Below are positions 1 through 16,200 of a DNA stretch of 64,000 nt, piece by piece (position 1 is the stretch's first letter; the number at the start of each line of letters is the position of its first letter). Source of the stretch: Tethya wilhelma (taxonomy: Eukaryota; Porifera; Demospongiae; Tethyida; Tethyidae); the NCBI GenBank assembly GCA_964030475.1, contig CAXIPT010000001.1:2172449-2236448 (forward strand), given 5' to 3'. The notes below the pieces were generated by a model that searched no databases, was not told the DNA's origin, and worked only from the letters and a program-made list of their open reading frames with translations. The position numbers and the translations under genes were made by a program.

Positions 1-88
1 CAAATACATACACTACCTACCATATAGTAGACTATTGCTAAGAAAATAGATAATGTATAACTGTACTCTCTCACAATGAATATCCCAG

Positions 89-3508
<3,420 letters not shown>

Positions 3509-3693
3509 TGTGATCTGTATGTGTTATCTGTCCTTTTTGTATCGTAGAATAACAGCATTTGTTTATCGTGTTCATGATATTTTCTATTGAGCAGTGTGTT
3601 TACCACCCTGGTGTTTACCATGGATGCTGCTGGTTTAAACCACAATTGAGTATTTGTATGGCTAGTGGCATGGTTACATGGTTGTGGTACACC

Positions 3694-3699
3694 AATAAA
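3694..3699 (+). promoter_or_regulatory. Poly(A) signal AATAAA
   Basis: Canonical hexamer about 185 bases after the MTHFD1 stop codon. The remaining bases up to 4170 show no supported gene. Confidence 0.55.
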
Positions 3700-4170
3700 T
3701 TAAATGATGTAACTCCCTATACTGGCCTGAGTATACACCATGCATGTTATGATGATTCAGTGAAGACTGATCTAGTCACCAATGTCAGTCAAAATAATAA
3801 TGCAAGACTCACACTTTATTGTCTGCCTCTAAAATATAAATTTCACACAAATCAATCTCTAGGATCTTGGTATAGCTACCTGAAGGCCTACAGTATCAGT
3901 AAAAGTTAAGGCGCCAGCTTATAGGTGTGGACATGCATATGGCTTAGGACTTCTTCACGTCCTTTCACACACAAATAACTGAAAAGTGCATACAAGTACT
4001 CACAAACATCCTGTCTCATGTGTAACGATAAATCTAGAACTGATTCAGCATGTAAACATTAAAGTTAAGTTGTACACGTTGCATGTTAGGATGAAAGTGG
4101 GCATGCATATGCTTGAACGTGTTGAAACTTTCCCAGTGACAACAGATGATGGAAACACCTAATTACTTTG

Positions 4171-4178
4171 TATAAATA
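4171..4178 (+). promoter_or_regulatory. TATA box TATAAATA
   Basis: Consensus TATA element 84 bases before the ATG at 4255, leaving room for a start site near 4200 and a short 5' UTR. It supports 4255 as the true start of the downstream gene. Confidence 0.6.
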
Positions 4179-4254
4179 GGTGTGCATGAATTGATTTGAT
4201 GATAAAGCAGAGATTATCATACCTACTCATAATAGTAATCCCTATAAGGAATTA

Positions 4255-5858
4255 ATGTCTATCAAACAGCAGCTGCTTCTTCTAACTCTACTCTCCTTAT
4301 CCTCCTCCATCTCTCCTGGAAGTTCTCTGACTCTCAAAGACTGTGATGATAAAAATGAAGCAACGTATTCTGACATACTGAAGGAACTTGAAATGGCCCT
4401 CCTTCAAGATCAGGGCAATGGACATCGTCTCAGAAGAGCTTTCTTTCACTCACCAACAGCTGATCCAATTTTACTGAAGGTGCTGTATAATGTAACATAT
4501 GGAGAAAGTATCGCCATGACAATCGATGAGAACATGACCAACACCAGCTCTGCTGATAATGTTGAGGCACTTGTGCCCAAAATCATCACCTATGGTTGGA
4601 CGTCATCTTTAGTGTACAGGGTTTTCCATCCTATAGTCCTTACTAATATGCAACTACAAATTCCATTCACAATATTGAGAGTTGTCCATAGGCTACTGCA
4701 ACAGACGAGTCCAGAGGCAGACACCTTCCCTTGGGATGGTTTCAATGACCTACCAACTCTTCACCTCAACCTGCACATCACCTCACTGCCATGTGTTCCT
4801 TCTCGAGACCTTTTTGAGCTGATCCTAATGGACTTCAACACACAGGTGAAAAGCATGGTGCCTTGTATGAGCCTGACTTTAGGATAAACATACTTACAAG
4901 TGTCATTCATCATTGTGCCCTATAGATATCATATTATAGTAGTGTTTATTGTTAATTTTGAATGATTTTCTTTTCTGTACCTATATAGTTAAAGGTCTTT
5001 ACAGATCAGCAAAAAGCTCAAAACTTTCAAAACAACATTGGTTTTACTATTCCCAGTAACACAGTGTCTACCAGAATAAAACTGAATGGCCATGATGTTA
5101 TCATTGAGAATCTCTACTCCTTCATTATGTGCTTCATCTATGCTGTGTTTGTAGTGACCTTTTTCCGCCATTACTATCCACAACACAGTGATGAAATTGC
5201 TGCATTCACAGAAAACAATAGTAAACTCATTGGTGGACTGACCATTGCCGCAGTACTAGGTATTGGAGTTGAGATTATTGCTCGATTTGTGAACTGTGCT
5301 TTGTGGTCTGTGAACATTGATGATCCCTTTGGTGAACTCATTCCAGTCTGGCTACCTCAAGGTTATATTCTATTCTTGGGGACATTTCTCAACATCTTCT
5401 ATCACATTAAGATCATCTGCTTGGATGACAGTGATCATTATGCTCCCCACATCCTTCTACCACTGATCTACATGGTGTTTGGGCTTCTCTACACCTTCTT
5501 CCCTGCTTTGGTCTTGATGTTAACCTACCCAAATCAAATGATTGCTATTGTTTTAACAATCGGAGCATTCATGTATGCAACTACCATTTTTTTTGCAGTT
5601 ATGATCCAGCTTTACGACGATCTGCCTGCAAGTGAAGAGAAGTTCCTGAAAAAACTTCAGTTCATTCTATGCACATGTATACCTTTTTATATTGCAATAG
5701 CATTTTTAAAATGCATTACAATCCTCTTTCTATATTTGCTTACAATTAGTAGAGGATCGGCAATCAATTCTGGGCCACTGACTCTACTTTCTACCATTCC
5801 ATCTGCTGTGGTAACAATTCTTACGTGGATAGTAAAGAAGGGAATCATCAGAAATTAG
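4255..5858 (+). CDS. Putative multi-pass (about 7 TM) membrane protein with signal peptide and ectodomain; unknown family
   Basis: Two exons, 4255-4845 and 4989-5858, separated by a 143-bp GT-AG intron in phase 0, give 486 residues. Residues ~1-25 form a signal peptide (Leu/Ser-rich, then SPGSS). An ectodomain of ~190 residues carries three N-glycosylation sequons (NVT, NMT, NTS). From about residue 235, seven hydrophobic stretches follow, beginning LYSFIMCFIYAVFVV, LIGGLTIAAVLGIGV, GYILFLGTFLNIFY, HILLPLIYMVFGLLYTFF, AIVLTIGAFMYATTIFF, FILCTCIPFYIAIAFL and LTLLSTIPSAVVTIL. The tail is short and basic (VKKGIIRN). A TATA box precedes it and AATAAA follows it. I see no GPCR signature such as DRY or NPxxY and recognise no characterised homologue. 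Receptor, transporter or scaffold are all open. Confidence 0.85.
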
Positions 5859-5932
5859 GCAAAAAATACTTTTAGGATAATATTATACATTGCTACATCC
5901 CATGCATAATTGTCATAAAATTTGTAAATAAT

Positions 5933-5938
5933 AATAAA
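5933..5938 (+). promoter_or_regulatory. Poly(A) signal AATAAA
   Basis: Lies 75 bases after the stop of the multi-pass membrane protein gene, in an AT-rich context (TAATAATAAATA). Confidence 0.65.
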
Positions 5939-8923
5939 TACCATTATAAGTACAGCTGTATGATCATTATATTAAGTGATACTCTTCTCATGGTATTGTT
6001 ATTTGAAAGCTTGTGGGGGTTCTTCAGTTAGTTTCTCCTTTTTTCCCTTCTTCCTTCTCCTCCTTCTCCACCTCCTCCTCTTCTTCTGCATCAAACACCT
6101 CTCTGTAACTGTATGGGATAACACAATGTCAGCTAGATTCTTGAAATTGGTGGTGGTAAAATTGCACATCATAGTTGGAAGAATGCAGGTTTGAAACACC
6201 CCATAGTATAGTGTGTGTTGACCCTTCAAAAGAGATGTTAGAATTAATTTAAAAAACAACATGAAGGTATGTCTTCAATATTAAGTGGTCCTAAGGAATT
6301 CTTTCTGAGTAATCCATCCCCACGGGCCACCTGATGTAGACATTACACAATAAAATCACTTTGTTTCACTGTTCCCATCATGACTGAATAATGAACCTAC
6401 TATACTCAAGGAAAAGTAGAAAAACAAAGAAGTTGCTGGTAGCCAATAATTATTTCAAAGTAATACAATTATACTAGCTGTATATGTGTGCAATAGCCAC
6501 AGTGGAGCGAAAAATGGGTGTGGCTCGATAGAATACATCTGCTCATGATGAAAATATAGCCTATTCTCTCTTGCTGACACGGCGAAAGTCAGTAGAACTT
6601 GGAATTCAGGTCAGGTTGGTGATCGCGGAGGGTTGAGGCGATGCGGTACAGCGCATGTACGTACTGTAATGGTCCGGCTAAGGCTTGCTCACGTTAGGGC
6701 ACCGGAAATATAAATCTAATTAACCTACGTGTTCATCACATACATGACGTTGACTATGACGTCTGTATGCAGGATCGCAATATTTTAATAGCGCTGTGCT
6801 CTGGCTCGTGCCATAAGGACTCAAACATGATGTTAGCCCCTGCTAGTGAGTTGATCTGATTCTCAGTTGTTGTGATCGAAGGACAGCTCAAGCCCCTTCA
6901 AAGAACTGGCTTCCCTTTGTCTACCCTTGTTGCTATGCAAGAGGAAGGACTCCAACTGTCTGAGGCCTCAACTTATGTCATCAGTGGAACTTGACCAAGA
7001 AACTGAACTGCCCACATGTGCCAATGGCCTCTCTGTCTCTTTGTTCTGACCCAAAATGACTGCAAATATCGAAGTAGTAGCCAAGAAGGACAATAGCTAC
7101 TGTAGGTATAAAAATCTAAGAGAAGAAGGCTCAGAATTTGATGACTCAAGAATAGCAAGACTGTCATGTTGCTGTAAAGAACTCTTCAAGAAATAGTGCC
7201 CACCATTCTGTTCAAGTTAGGGTTAGTCTGCAGCAATCCTCGGATGCTAAGCCTGTGAATTATGATGGCAGCAGTCCATATCACTACCCTCTCAGTCTGA
7301 TACTGATCAAGTTTCTGTGGACCTCCGCTGCTTGATTGGTGAGCCAATGGACAGTGACAGACTGACTATCTTCTAGCTATCTGTCGTGAGAATCCTGAGG
7401 TCATCCTAACTGATCTGAGATCTGTGAAGTTAAGTCGTAGTGCTGTTAATTTTAGAAGTTGGTGATGTAGCTACTTAGAGTGGTGACGAGGACATTGACA
7501 ATCGTTTGTCTATTAGGTATCAGAGTAAAGATGGAGTGCCTGGGTTTGAAGTCGAAACCAACACCGACATCTTTTGGTCCCCCTGTAGCACATCACACTA
7601 GGAAGAAACTTTCGTCTTACAGGTGTACAGCCACCAATACCATGCACCTCATGGCCATCAGCAACAACAGAGCACTGCTATCCCACAAGCATCAACTTTA
7701 TAATTACTACCAAGCCTATATATGATCATGTTGGTGCTTTTATTTTGTTGCTCAATTGCCTACTGTTTCAGATTCTCAGGGTTTTTTTTATATCCTATAG
7801 TCCAGCCAGTGCTGAGTAACTAAAAAGTTATATATTGTGACATTTGAACTAGACTAAGTGCTAGATTACAATAGATGCAATATGGGTCGAATCCGATTAA
7901 AATAATGAGTTCATGTAAAATATCAACTTAAACTTACGGGTTACAGCTAGTTAGTGATAATGCTTTTAAATGCAACCTCGCTATATAGGGCACTTCAATG
8001 TACTAGCTATAGATGTGAGGAAAATTCTTTGTGAGGCTAGTGTATAATCCATGGAAAGGAATTGCTTTGATGTCGAAAAGGAAACTTGATCAGTATATAG
8101 GGTATTGGTAGCTGTCAATGTTGTGTCTACATGATTATGATAACAATCATAACATATATCCCTAGCCAAGCTAGTCATCTGTACAGTATATTATCATTGT
8201 AAATGCAACCGTACATAACGAAGTGGTCTTTACATCACTGTAATATCAGAAGGTAAAGTACATTGATTTTTGCTGCCTATATGTTAATTTTAAAACAGTC
8301 CATCTAACAACAATCAATGGGAGGTGGCAACTCACTGGCAAACTTTAAATTGGTACAATGCTGTATGACTATAATAGACTAATCATTACTTATTTGATTG
8401 AGTTGAGTCATGTTTTATAGATACATAATATGCAGTCGTGATCATAATACAATTGCACTACCATGCATGGTTGTGTATAAGGGCAAGGTTTTGTGACACC
8501 ATGGAGAGATGATGATAGCATGCCTGGATCTGCATGTGTTTCACTTTCATGCTATAAATGGAACTGCCCTAATTGGGCACATGAAAAGTTACTGTCCTTA
8601 TTAGGGCACTTCAACTATAATGTAAGGAAAATGATTTGTGACAGCTTTTGTGACTTTTGCAATAATAAAAACATAATCCTTGTTCACTATTTTTATATCT
8701 GCATGCTTTAAAATGCAACTGAATGCCCTAACCAGCTACTACAGGCATGCATATGCATTCTGTAAGTTGTTGTCCTCTTTGGGGTACTAAAACTGTATAT
8801 AATGCTATATATTGATATGCAATGGCAATGCTTAATGCACTAAGACTTCTGGAATCATAACAACATATGAAATAATATTATTATTATGTTCCTAGCTAAT
8901 TCACTGTTATTATAAGTTTGATG

Positions 8924-8925
<2 letters not shown>
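5939..8925. other. Intergenic region without a confident gene
   Basis: About 3 kb with no supported exon. It includes a polypyrimidine stretch at ~6035-6110 and AT-rich unique sequence. The missing 5' exons of PSMA2 were looked for here on the + strand and not found. A possible decayed coding stretch (6877-7720) is listed separately. Confidence 0.6.
6877..7720 (+). pseudogene. Possible decayed coding stretch, unidentified
   Basis: Coding-like peptides appear on the + strand in shifting frames: EGQLKPLQRTGFPLSTLVAM around 6877-6990, TANIEVVAKKDNSYCRYKNL around 7055-7110, DQVSVDLRCLIGEPMDSDRL around 7305-7365 and YQSKDGVPGFEVETNTDIFW around 7515-7580. Stops and frame changes separate them. The composition is less AT-rich than its surroundings. 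I do not recognise the protein. It could equally be chance, so this is a weak call. Confidence 0.22.
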
Positions 8926-8974
<49 letters not shown>

Positions 8975-8975
8975 N
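8926..8975. repeat. (GT)n microsatellite ending in an N (contig join)
   Basis: A pure GT run that stops at a single N at 8975. This is an unspanned repeat, and sequence of unknown length, possibly with PSMA2 5' exons, may be missing here. Confidence 0.85.
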
Positions 8976-9447
8976 CTACAATAATATCTTACTGTGCGTA
9001 TGGTAGAGTAGAAAGATAGTCAAATGCGAGTTTAATAATATCCCCTCAAGTAGCTTCTTCATGGCTCTCTCTGCAGCTCCACACACTGAGAAAGCTACAG
9101 TTCTGGACAAACCTTGGAATGCAAAGATTAGACAGCAACAAAACTGGCTCTAGTCTATTGAGCTAGACCCTCCTCCTTCGTCACGTTGCACATGTAAACT
9201 TGCTCCTGCAAAATTTCTGAGATATTCTGCTTAGAGCGCTAGCAATAGTTGTGCTTTTGGTTTCTTGATTTGTACCCTACTCTAACAATCAAAGACCGGC
9301 CGTGGCAAGCTGTTTCGTTCAGTACGGTGGCAAAGACAGCCATGCGGGAATGTTAATTTAAATTGTTGCTATGATGTAATTATTATTACCTCCTCTAGTC
9401 ACGTATGATGCATTCATTCTGTGATGTGTCTCATGGTGTTAATGTAG

Positions 9448-11026
9448 GTTGCTGGTACGTCGTGCTCGGAGGCTTGCTCAGCACTACAAGTTGATCTACA
9501 ACGAATCCATTCCTGTCTCTCAACTGGTACAGCAATTAGCCAATGTCATCCAGGAGTATACTCAATCTGGGTGAGTAAATTACTCTATATTGTGTTGTCA
9601 TGCCAACCAGTACCAGTATGCACTTAAATATGCAGACTGTTTTCATAGTGATCACCATGCATGTCTAGCCAGTATTTCGAAGTTATGAGTTGCATGCGCA
9701 TTGAGAAAAACAAGTTGATCATTGCATCTGTTGTTCCGATTGCTTTTGCTATCCCCCTCATTTTTTTTCATCATCAGCAGCTGTAGATGTTCTCATTCTT
9801 AGCCTGCCAGCTTTGAGCGTACGCTAGTGGTATTTTTGCGTGTCATTAATGTCAAATTAATGATGCAGCACCCTGGGTCAATTCTAGGAAATGAGTATGC
9901 CTCTGGTATTTGTTTTGCGAAAAAAAATATGATCTCCTCCTAGTGTTTATCAGCTGTAGGATTGACGTACCTATGGTTGTAATGTGATGCATGTGTTTGC
10001 TTTATGTGTGCCACTATTGCGTGTACGTGAAACTTGAATTGTTAGAAATTTTCTCTGGAATTCCGCTCTGCTTTCATACTTCATTTAACTTAGTTACAAC
10101 TAGTAATTATCACTCAGATGTGAGGGTCATTAAAATCGAGCCATGAAGTAGTTGAATTCCATGCCTATACTATAGTATTGCCATAAATATGACAAAGTGT
10201 TACGTAATCATGTGATGCTGTTTATGTGACAAGGGATAAGCAGACAACAGTAAAACTATAGGAAAGTTTTCTAGATACTCACTGTATAGCATGCTTGAAG
10301 AATTGGGTCATTAGCTCCTTTCTCACATTTCTACTTGCTGTAATGTGGAGCATGAACCAAATGCTTCGAATAATGTCTTTGAATTCTAACCTTGATAAAA
10401 TATCGTATATCGAAAGCATCAAATTGGCATTAATTTTTAGCACTGTTTTTGATTCAGTTCTCGTATGCAATCATGTGTGTGAGTACAAAACAAACTTGTG
10501 ATTTTGATTTGGTGGATTGGTGATTTACCATACATAAAATGCACCTCCGATTTACCCATTGTATGGTGATCCATTGTTTCCTCTTCCCACATTTGTGTTG
10601 TGGTGCATGAGTCACATGATGCGTCACATGACCTAGCATGTTCCCCTCTCCCGGCTCTTCAGGTTGCCTGATGAATTAAAAAAAATTTAATGTGTGCTTA
10701 TAGGCCAATTTAAGAACCTTAAACAGGAGCATTGTCTCGGGCTTGCTGTATGGGAAGAAGTGAAATCCTACACCGATCGCAGATGTGGAAGTGTTTTCTT
10801 GCAAAGAAAAGTAACTCTTTTGCATTTTTACAATCAGGAACCCCTAACAGCACATGTATGGCTTCCTGGGAAGTGTCTCATGCCACACCGTCACACGTCT
10901 CGATGAGATATTATGTCATTGTCACAGGTGGCAGAAGCCATTGCCCCACAAGAAGGCTTGTCGTAGGAAATCACTGTAAAGCTGCTCTCTGTGCTTTCTT
11001 CAGCTCATGCCATATTAAGTATAGGG

Positions 11027-11101
<75 letters not shown>

Positions 11102-12840
11102 NTTGTGTGTGTGTGTGTGTGTGTGTGTGGATAGACCTCCATTTTTGTATGGAGAAGCAATCCTTTGAAACTATGTGTCAGATTAATGTTTATTGTTGTT
11201 GTTGTTGTTGTCTTGGTTTTTTGCTTACTTCTGATGCAACATCTAGTGCAGTTGACACCATCCTCCTGCCATCATATGTTGTGCTCTTTGAACATTTTAA
11301 ACTACCTGTTGGACCTCTTAGTACTGATACTTCCTATATTGAGGCCACGCAGCTGGCCATAGTGTATTATCATATGTGTCTGTCACATTGCGGTAACGCG
11401 ACACCTGGAAGTGGTTCAGATGGCTGCTTTCATTTCGAAAGCTCACTGCCCACTTCACAGGAGTACCATGGCAGTGCTGTGGTTCAGCTGACTTGAGGAA
11501 AACAAAACAACCACTGTAGCACATGTCTTGCTGTCATTATTTACGGTGATGTAATGTTTTCGGAATGGGCCTATTTCACTCTACATGTCAGCATTATATA
11601 GTGCTCACTCACTCTTGGTGTAGTGCATGCCTTATATGCTAATAGTGGAAGTCCACTACCACAAGTCTTCCCCATTAGATCATTTGTTTAATGTATTGTT
11701 CCTTTGGCTTCGCAGTGTTGTTTGTACCTTTTTTTCCTGTCGTCTCCTTATAGTGGTATAGAGCATTATAAATTGTTATTAAGAGTGATGTACAGGGGAT
11801 TTTTTTCTTTTCCATTGTGTGTTCTGCTGTAATTGTGAGTGTTGAAATTTTAGTTTTGCAATGTTTGTTTGTATTTGTTCTAACTTGTCCTTATAGTGGC
11901 GTAGAGCAATCCACGAACTGCTACCGAGAGTGATTTATGGGTGATTTTTTCAAGCTTTCTTGGTTCTATTGTGGTTGTTAGATGTAAACGTTGGACTTTG
12001 TGACCACCAATGGCTGACTCTGTATCCAAAACATCATGCCCCAGTAATGTGATCCAACATCCTCCCCACTAGAGAGGTGATTTCTGGACATGAGCGATAC
12101 GATAAGGGTCACTTTCCACTGCCTGTTTGTTATAAATGAACTAACAGAGAAATGCAGGCACTCAACATCAAAGCGAAGGTTTTACAAGTCAGATGTTTGT
12201 ATGATTTTAAGAAGGAGAAGAGGGGCGGGGGGGGTCTTAGAAGAACGTTCAACACATGTTATGCTGTAATCATGAGTGTTGAATAGTCTATGCACGGTTG
12301 ACTGGACGAAAATTAATCATCACTTTTCAGGAATGAGAGCAATGAATTTGTCCAATGCCTCACTTAAGAGGAGGGTTTACCATAATCTACCACTTGTGAG
12401 TGGAATTCTACCACTTACATGCATGCATTCACATACCCACTCATACACTTAGCATGCTTATCATCATGAGCATGCTGCACATGTCCGAAGAATTTTAATA
12501 GTAATTGTGCCGTACATTCGTATAATTGTACAGTATGCATAATGAGTACATTATCAAATTTGTTGCGACAAATTATTATGTTGGTTGCTACCTGGCAACC
12601 AAGATATACAGTTGTTGTGGTGTAGTTCTAAATATGACGTCTCATTGTATTGTGGCCGTCTCAGACAAGAATTGAGAAAAATAAACAGAAGCTTTAATAC
12701 TGTGGTCATTTTCAACCATAGATTGTCAGGTTTTCAATTGCTAAGTTTTCATATAGCTACCCTGTACAAGAAGAATTTTCCCATAGTGCTCCTGCGGGGC
12801 AGTTTGGCTTCATGTTTCAGTAGAAATTTATTCACCAGCA

Positions 12841-12897
<57 letters not shown>

Positions 12898-13182
12898 GAA
12901 TCTCTTCTCCCCCCCCAAAAAAAAGAAAAGTAATTTTTGAAAACCTGTATGCATATTATTCAGCTGTTAGTATGCATTGATTTCCACCAGTCAGACTTGT
13001 TGTAAGCCTCATCCAAGGCTTCATGTTTAGTAGTGCAAACACTTTAATGGAATGAATAGCTACAAAGCCAGGTACAACTTTTACAAATTTGATGATAATT
13101 GGTGATGACTTTTAAATTCACAGTTACATTTTCCCACAACTTTATACATCAAGCACTACGACAATACATTGAGCAATAGGCA

Positions 13183-13228
<46 letters not shown>

Positions 13229-16200
13229 TCCTAAACCTATAGTATTCTTCCTAACCAAATACAGAGTGCATTGAATTCAACACACTGTGTACTTTCACTG
13301 TGAAAACCTTCATAGTACTGCTATAGAAACGCCACTTCTCCCGATGTCATTGTGTGCGTGAGTGGTGTGTACGGTATATTACCTTTGTATAGTAGACCTG
13401 ATAATAGAACTCACGCCAGAGTGACAAACCTTACAATCCAGTTGTAGCCTGCATCGCCGTAAGAAGGAACCTAGCATTAGGTTACAGGAACACAACTGTT
13501 GAGGTGTGTGCACAGACATAGTGTCCAGCGGTTTTCACGATTGATGCGTGTAGAATGTGTGTTTGTGTTTGTATTCCAGCACGACAACTACATGTTTACG
13601 ATTTACCGACAGTTTTACAGATGCACCTCATTTTGTACGCATGTTGTTGTGTTGTTTTTAGCTAGGCTACCCCACAAGTGCAGAATGGGCATCCATCCTC
13701 CCAGGCCTTTCAAAGCATCCATCCCCCCAGGCCTTTCAAAGCATCCATCCCCCCCCCCAGGCTGTTCAAAGTATCCTTCCCCCCAGGCCGTTCAAAGCAT
13801 CCATCCCCCCAGGCCTTTCAAAGCATCCTTCCCCCCAGGCCTTTCAAAACATCCTTCCCCCCAGGTTGTTCAAGGCATCCATCCTCTCAGGCCGTTCAAA
13901 GTATCCATCCCCCCAGGCCATTCAAAGTATCCTTCCATTTGGCGCATCCATCCCCCTAGGCAATTCAAAGCATCCATCCCCCAGGTCATTTAAAGCATTC
14001 ATCCCCCCAAGCCATTCAAAGTATTCTTCCCCCCAGACCATTCAAACCATCCATCCCCCAGGCTGTTCCCCCCAAGTCATTCAATGCCTAAAGCTCTTTT
14101 TGTGTGCAAGTTTTTAATACACGACTTACAACCAACGTGTTATGGTGTATATACAAGCATGTAATTGTATATGTGCACCTATGGTCAATCACAAGTCCAC
14201 ACACACACACACACACACACACAGTGGTGTCCGACCTTTTGGTGTATCCCTACTCGTAGCTGGCTTTGATGAAGACACTCCCTACCTGTTTCAGTGTGAT
14301 CCATCGGTAAGTTCCTATATCATACTTTTTGCTCCATATACTCACTCACATGTGTGGCACACTTTTAAGACTACACCCTGTTCTAGTTGGGAGGGGATGG
14401 TGTGCTATTTCCACATGTGCAGTCCCTTGTAGTGACTCATTGAGATGGCGTGATATGGTTGCATCGAATGGAGATCACCTGCGTTATTTTGTGCTCATTC
14501 ATGCAAGCAAGAATGCAATTCAATGTCTTCAGTGAGAATACCTATGACAATAGATTCAATTTCAGACAAAATTGATATTCTTGAGAATTTTTTCATCCAA
14601 TATCCAGTTTTTATTGTGTGTAATAAATGTTAATTTATTGAGGGGATCCCTGTCTACTTAGACCCACTGCTAGTTCTATGAATATCAATTATTCAATCTT
14701 CTCGGCATTGAAATTGTGCAAGGGTTTGGTGTACATTATCATCATTGTTAAATTTAATACCAATAAAAATTGCACTATGTGAACATTTTTTTTCCAGAAA
14801 AAAGGATACATAGATCAGAACAATGTGTTTCTGGAAATATCATTTGCTCAATGGCCCGTTGTTATAACATTATTGGTAGTTAGTAAAAGATTTTTTGCCA
14901 CCATTCCTAGCTGTCAGCATGAGTAAATTGGAATTGTTGTGCTTGCCCAGAGTTCTAGTGGGACAATTTTACATGGTCATTTGGTGTCGTACTTGTTACA
15001 TTGCTTTCAATTATTAATGTTGTTCTGGTTAATTTGCAGGGTGCCTATTTTGCGTGGAAGGCTACAGCTATGGGGAAGAACTACATTAACGGGAAAACAT
15101 TTTTAGAGAAGAGGTTTGTAGTAAGAAAACTTGATGTGGTCATGTATGTACATACGCNTATATACTACACGTTGGTATGTACATTAGTATATAGTGGTAA
15201 AATCACTGTGGAAACAATAGCCCAAAGTTGGTGTTTCTTCAAACCCACATACAGGAATACACACACACACAATGGTGTTTTATCCTGACCTCCAAACAAG
15301 ACTTTTTTTGCTGATAATATTGTTGTGCATGTGCTGGTGCAAACAACTTAGCGACTAAATAATCTGAACATGGTACAATCCCACACATTAACAACCAAAT
15401 CCGTGACAACCTTTGTGGGCATACAATTTACCAACAAATTAAAACATAATGCGCAACACATTATCGTCATTCATCACTGCTTGGACAAGAGTGTGAATAA
15501 ATATGACAGAATGGTCTGGTGGTTAACATACATACCACATCTCAATACAGTACATTAACAGAGGGTTTCAACATTTTATCAGCCGAAAAAGGAATGCTAG
15601 ATTCTTAATTGCATTTACCAATAAGAGGGAAAGGTGTTTTTTTTTTATAAAGATACATCATTATCTTGACTTGACATAATGATTATAAATATGATGGCTG
15701 CTACTCCACCATGATACTTAATCAACTTCATGTTCAAGTGAACAGGCAATCAGTGACTACTTATTGACAATTATATAGTTTTGCCCAATAAGTAGTACAC
15801 AGAGGTAAGCAAATCTTGAATTAAAAACAAGTATCATAATAAACCCTTTTGGCTTCAATGTAAAGATCATTACATTGCATGGATATGCAGCAGAATTTAT
15901 CTTCAATAACTAACCATATAAGTACAGGTTTGAAGTGATTGTTAATATTATATATAGTCTGAGGAAATGGTGCTTGATGGCATTTCCAGCTGGAAACTAA
16001 ACTTCCATAAGTAAGGAAGCAATCATTGTCTAGAAGCATAGTCTTAAAAGTGTCCATGAAAATACACGATACATTCACACACCCATATATAGAACATAAA
16101 TTAAATATAATGTTGAATTTTAGGCACTTCAAAAATTTAAAAGGAAAAATCACAATCAGAGATCATTCAATAAATTGAATAGATAATTGAAAGCCTAATC

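Larger units (their letters stand above)
9571..14224. other. PSMA2 intron (4.7 kb): repeats, no gene seen
   Basis: Contains (GT)n at 11029-11130 broken by an N at 11102, diverged tandem repeats near 11.7-12.3 kb, (CA)n at 12843-12896, (TG)n at 13186-13226, and a 26-bp minisatellite next to the following exon. The exon at 14225 is preceded directly by (CA)n ending in CAG. Confidence 0.7.

Noticed and set aside
3559..3909. 116-residue open frame after MTHFD1
   Set aside because: It overlaps the MTHFD1 3' UTR and its poly(A) signal; composition is not protein-like.
13499..13993. 164-residue Pro/Lys/Ser-rich open frame
   Set aside because: It is the minisatellite read in one of several open frames, inside a PSMA2 intron.
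13689..14085. CRISPR array
   Set aside because: Repeats are contiguous and diverged, without unique spacers, in a eukaryotic intron.
15370..15558. Matching 62-residue open frames at 15370-15558 and 27018-27206 as a duplicated gene
   Set aside because: They are the same sequence seen twice because of the inverted contig overlap; no homology recognised.
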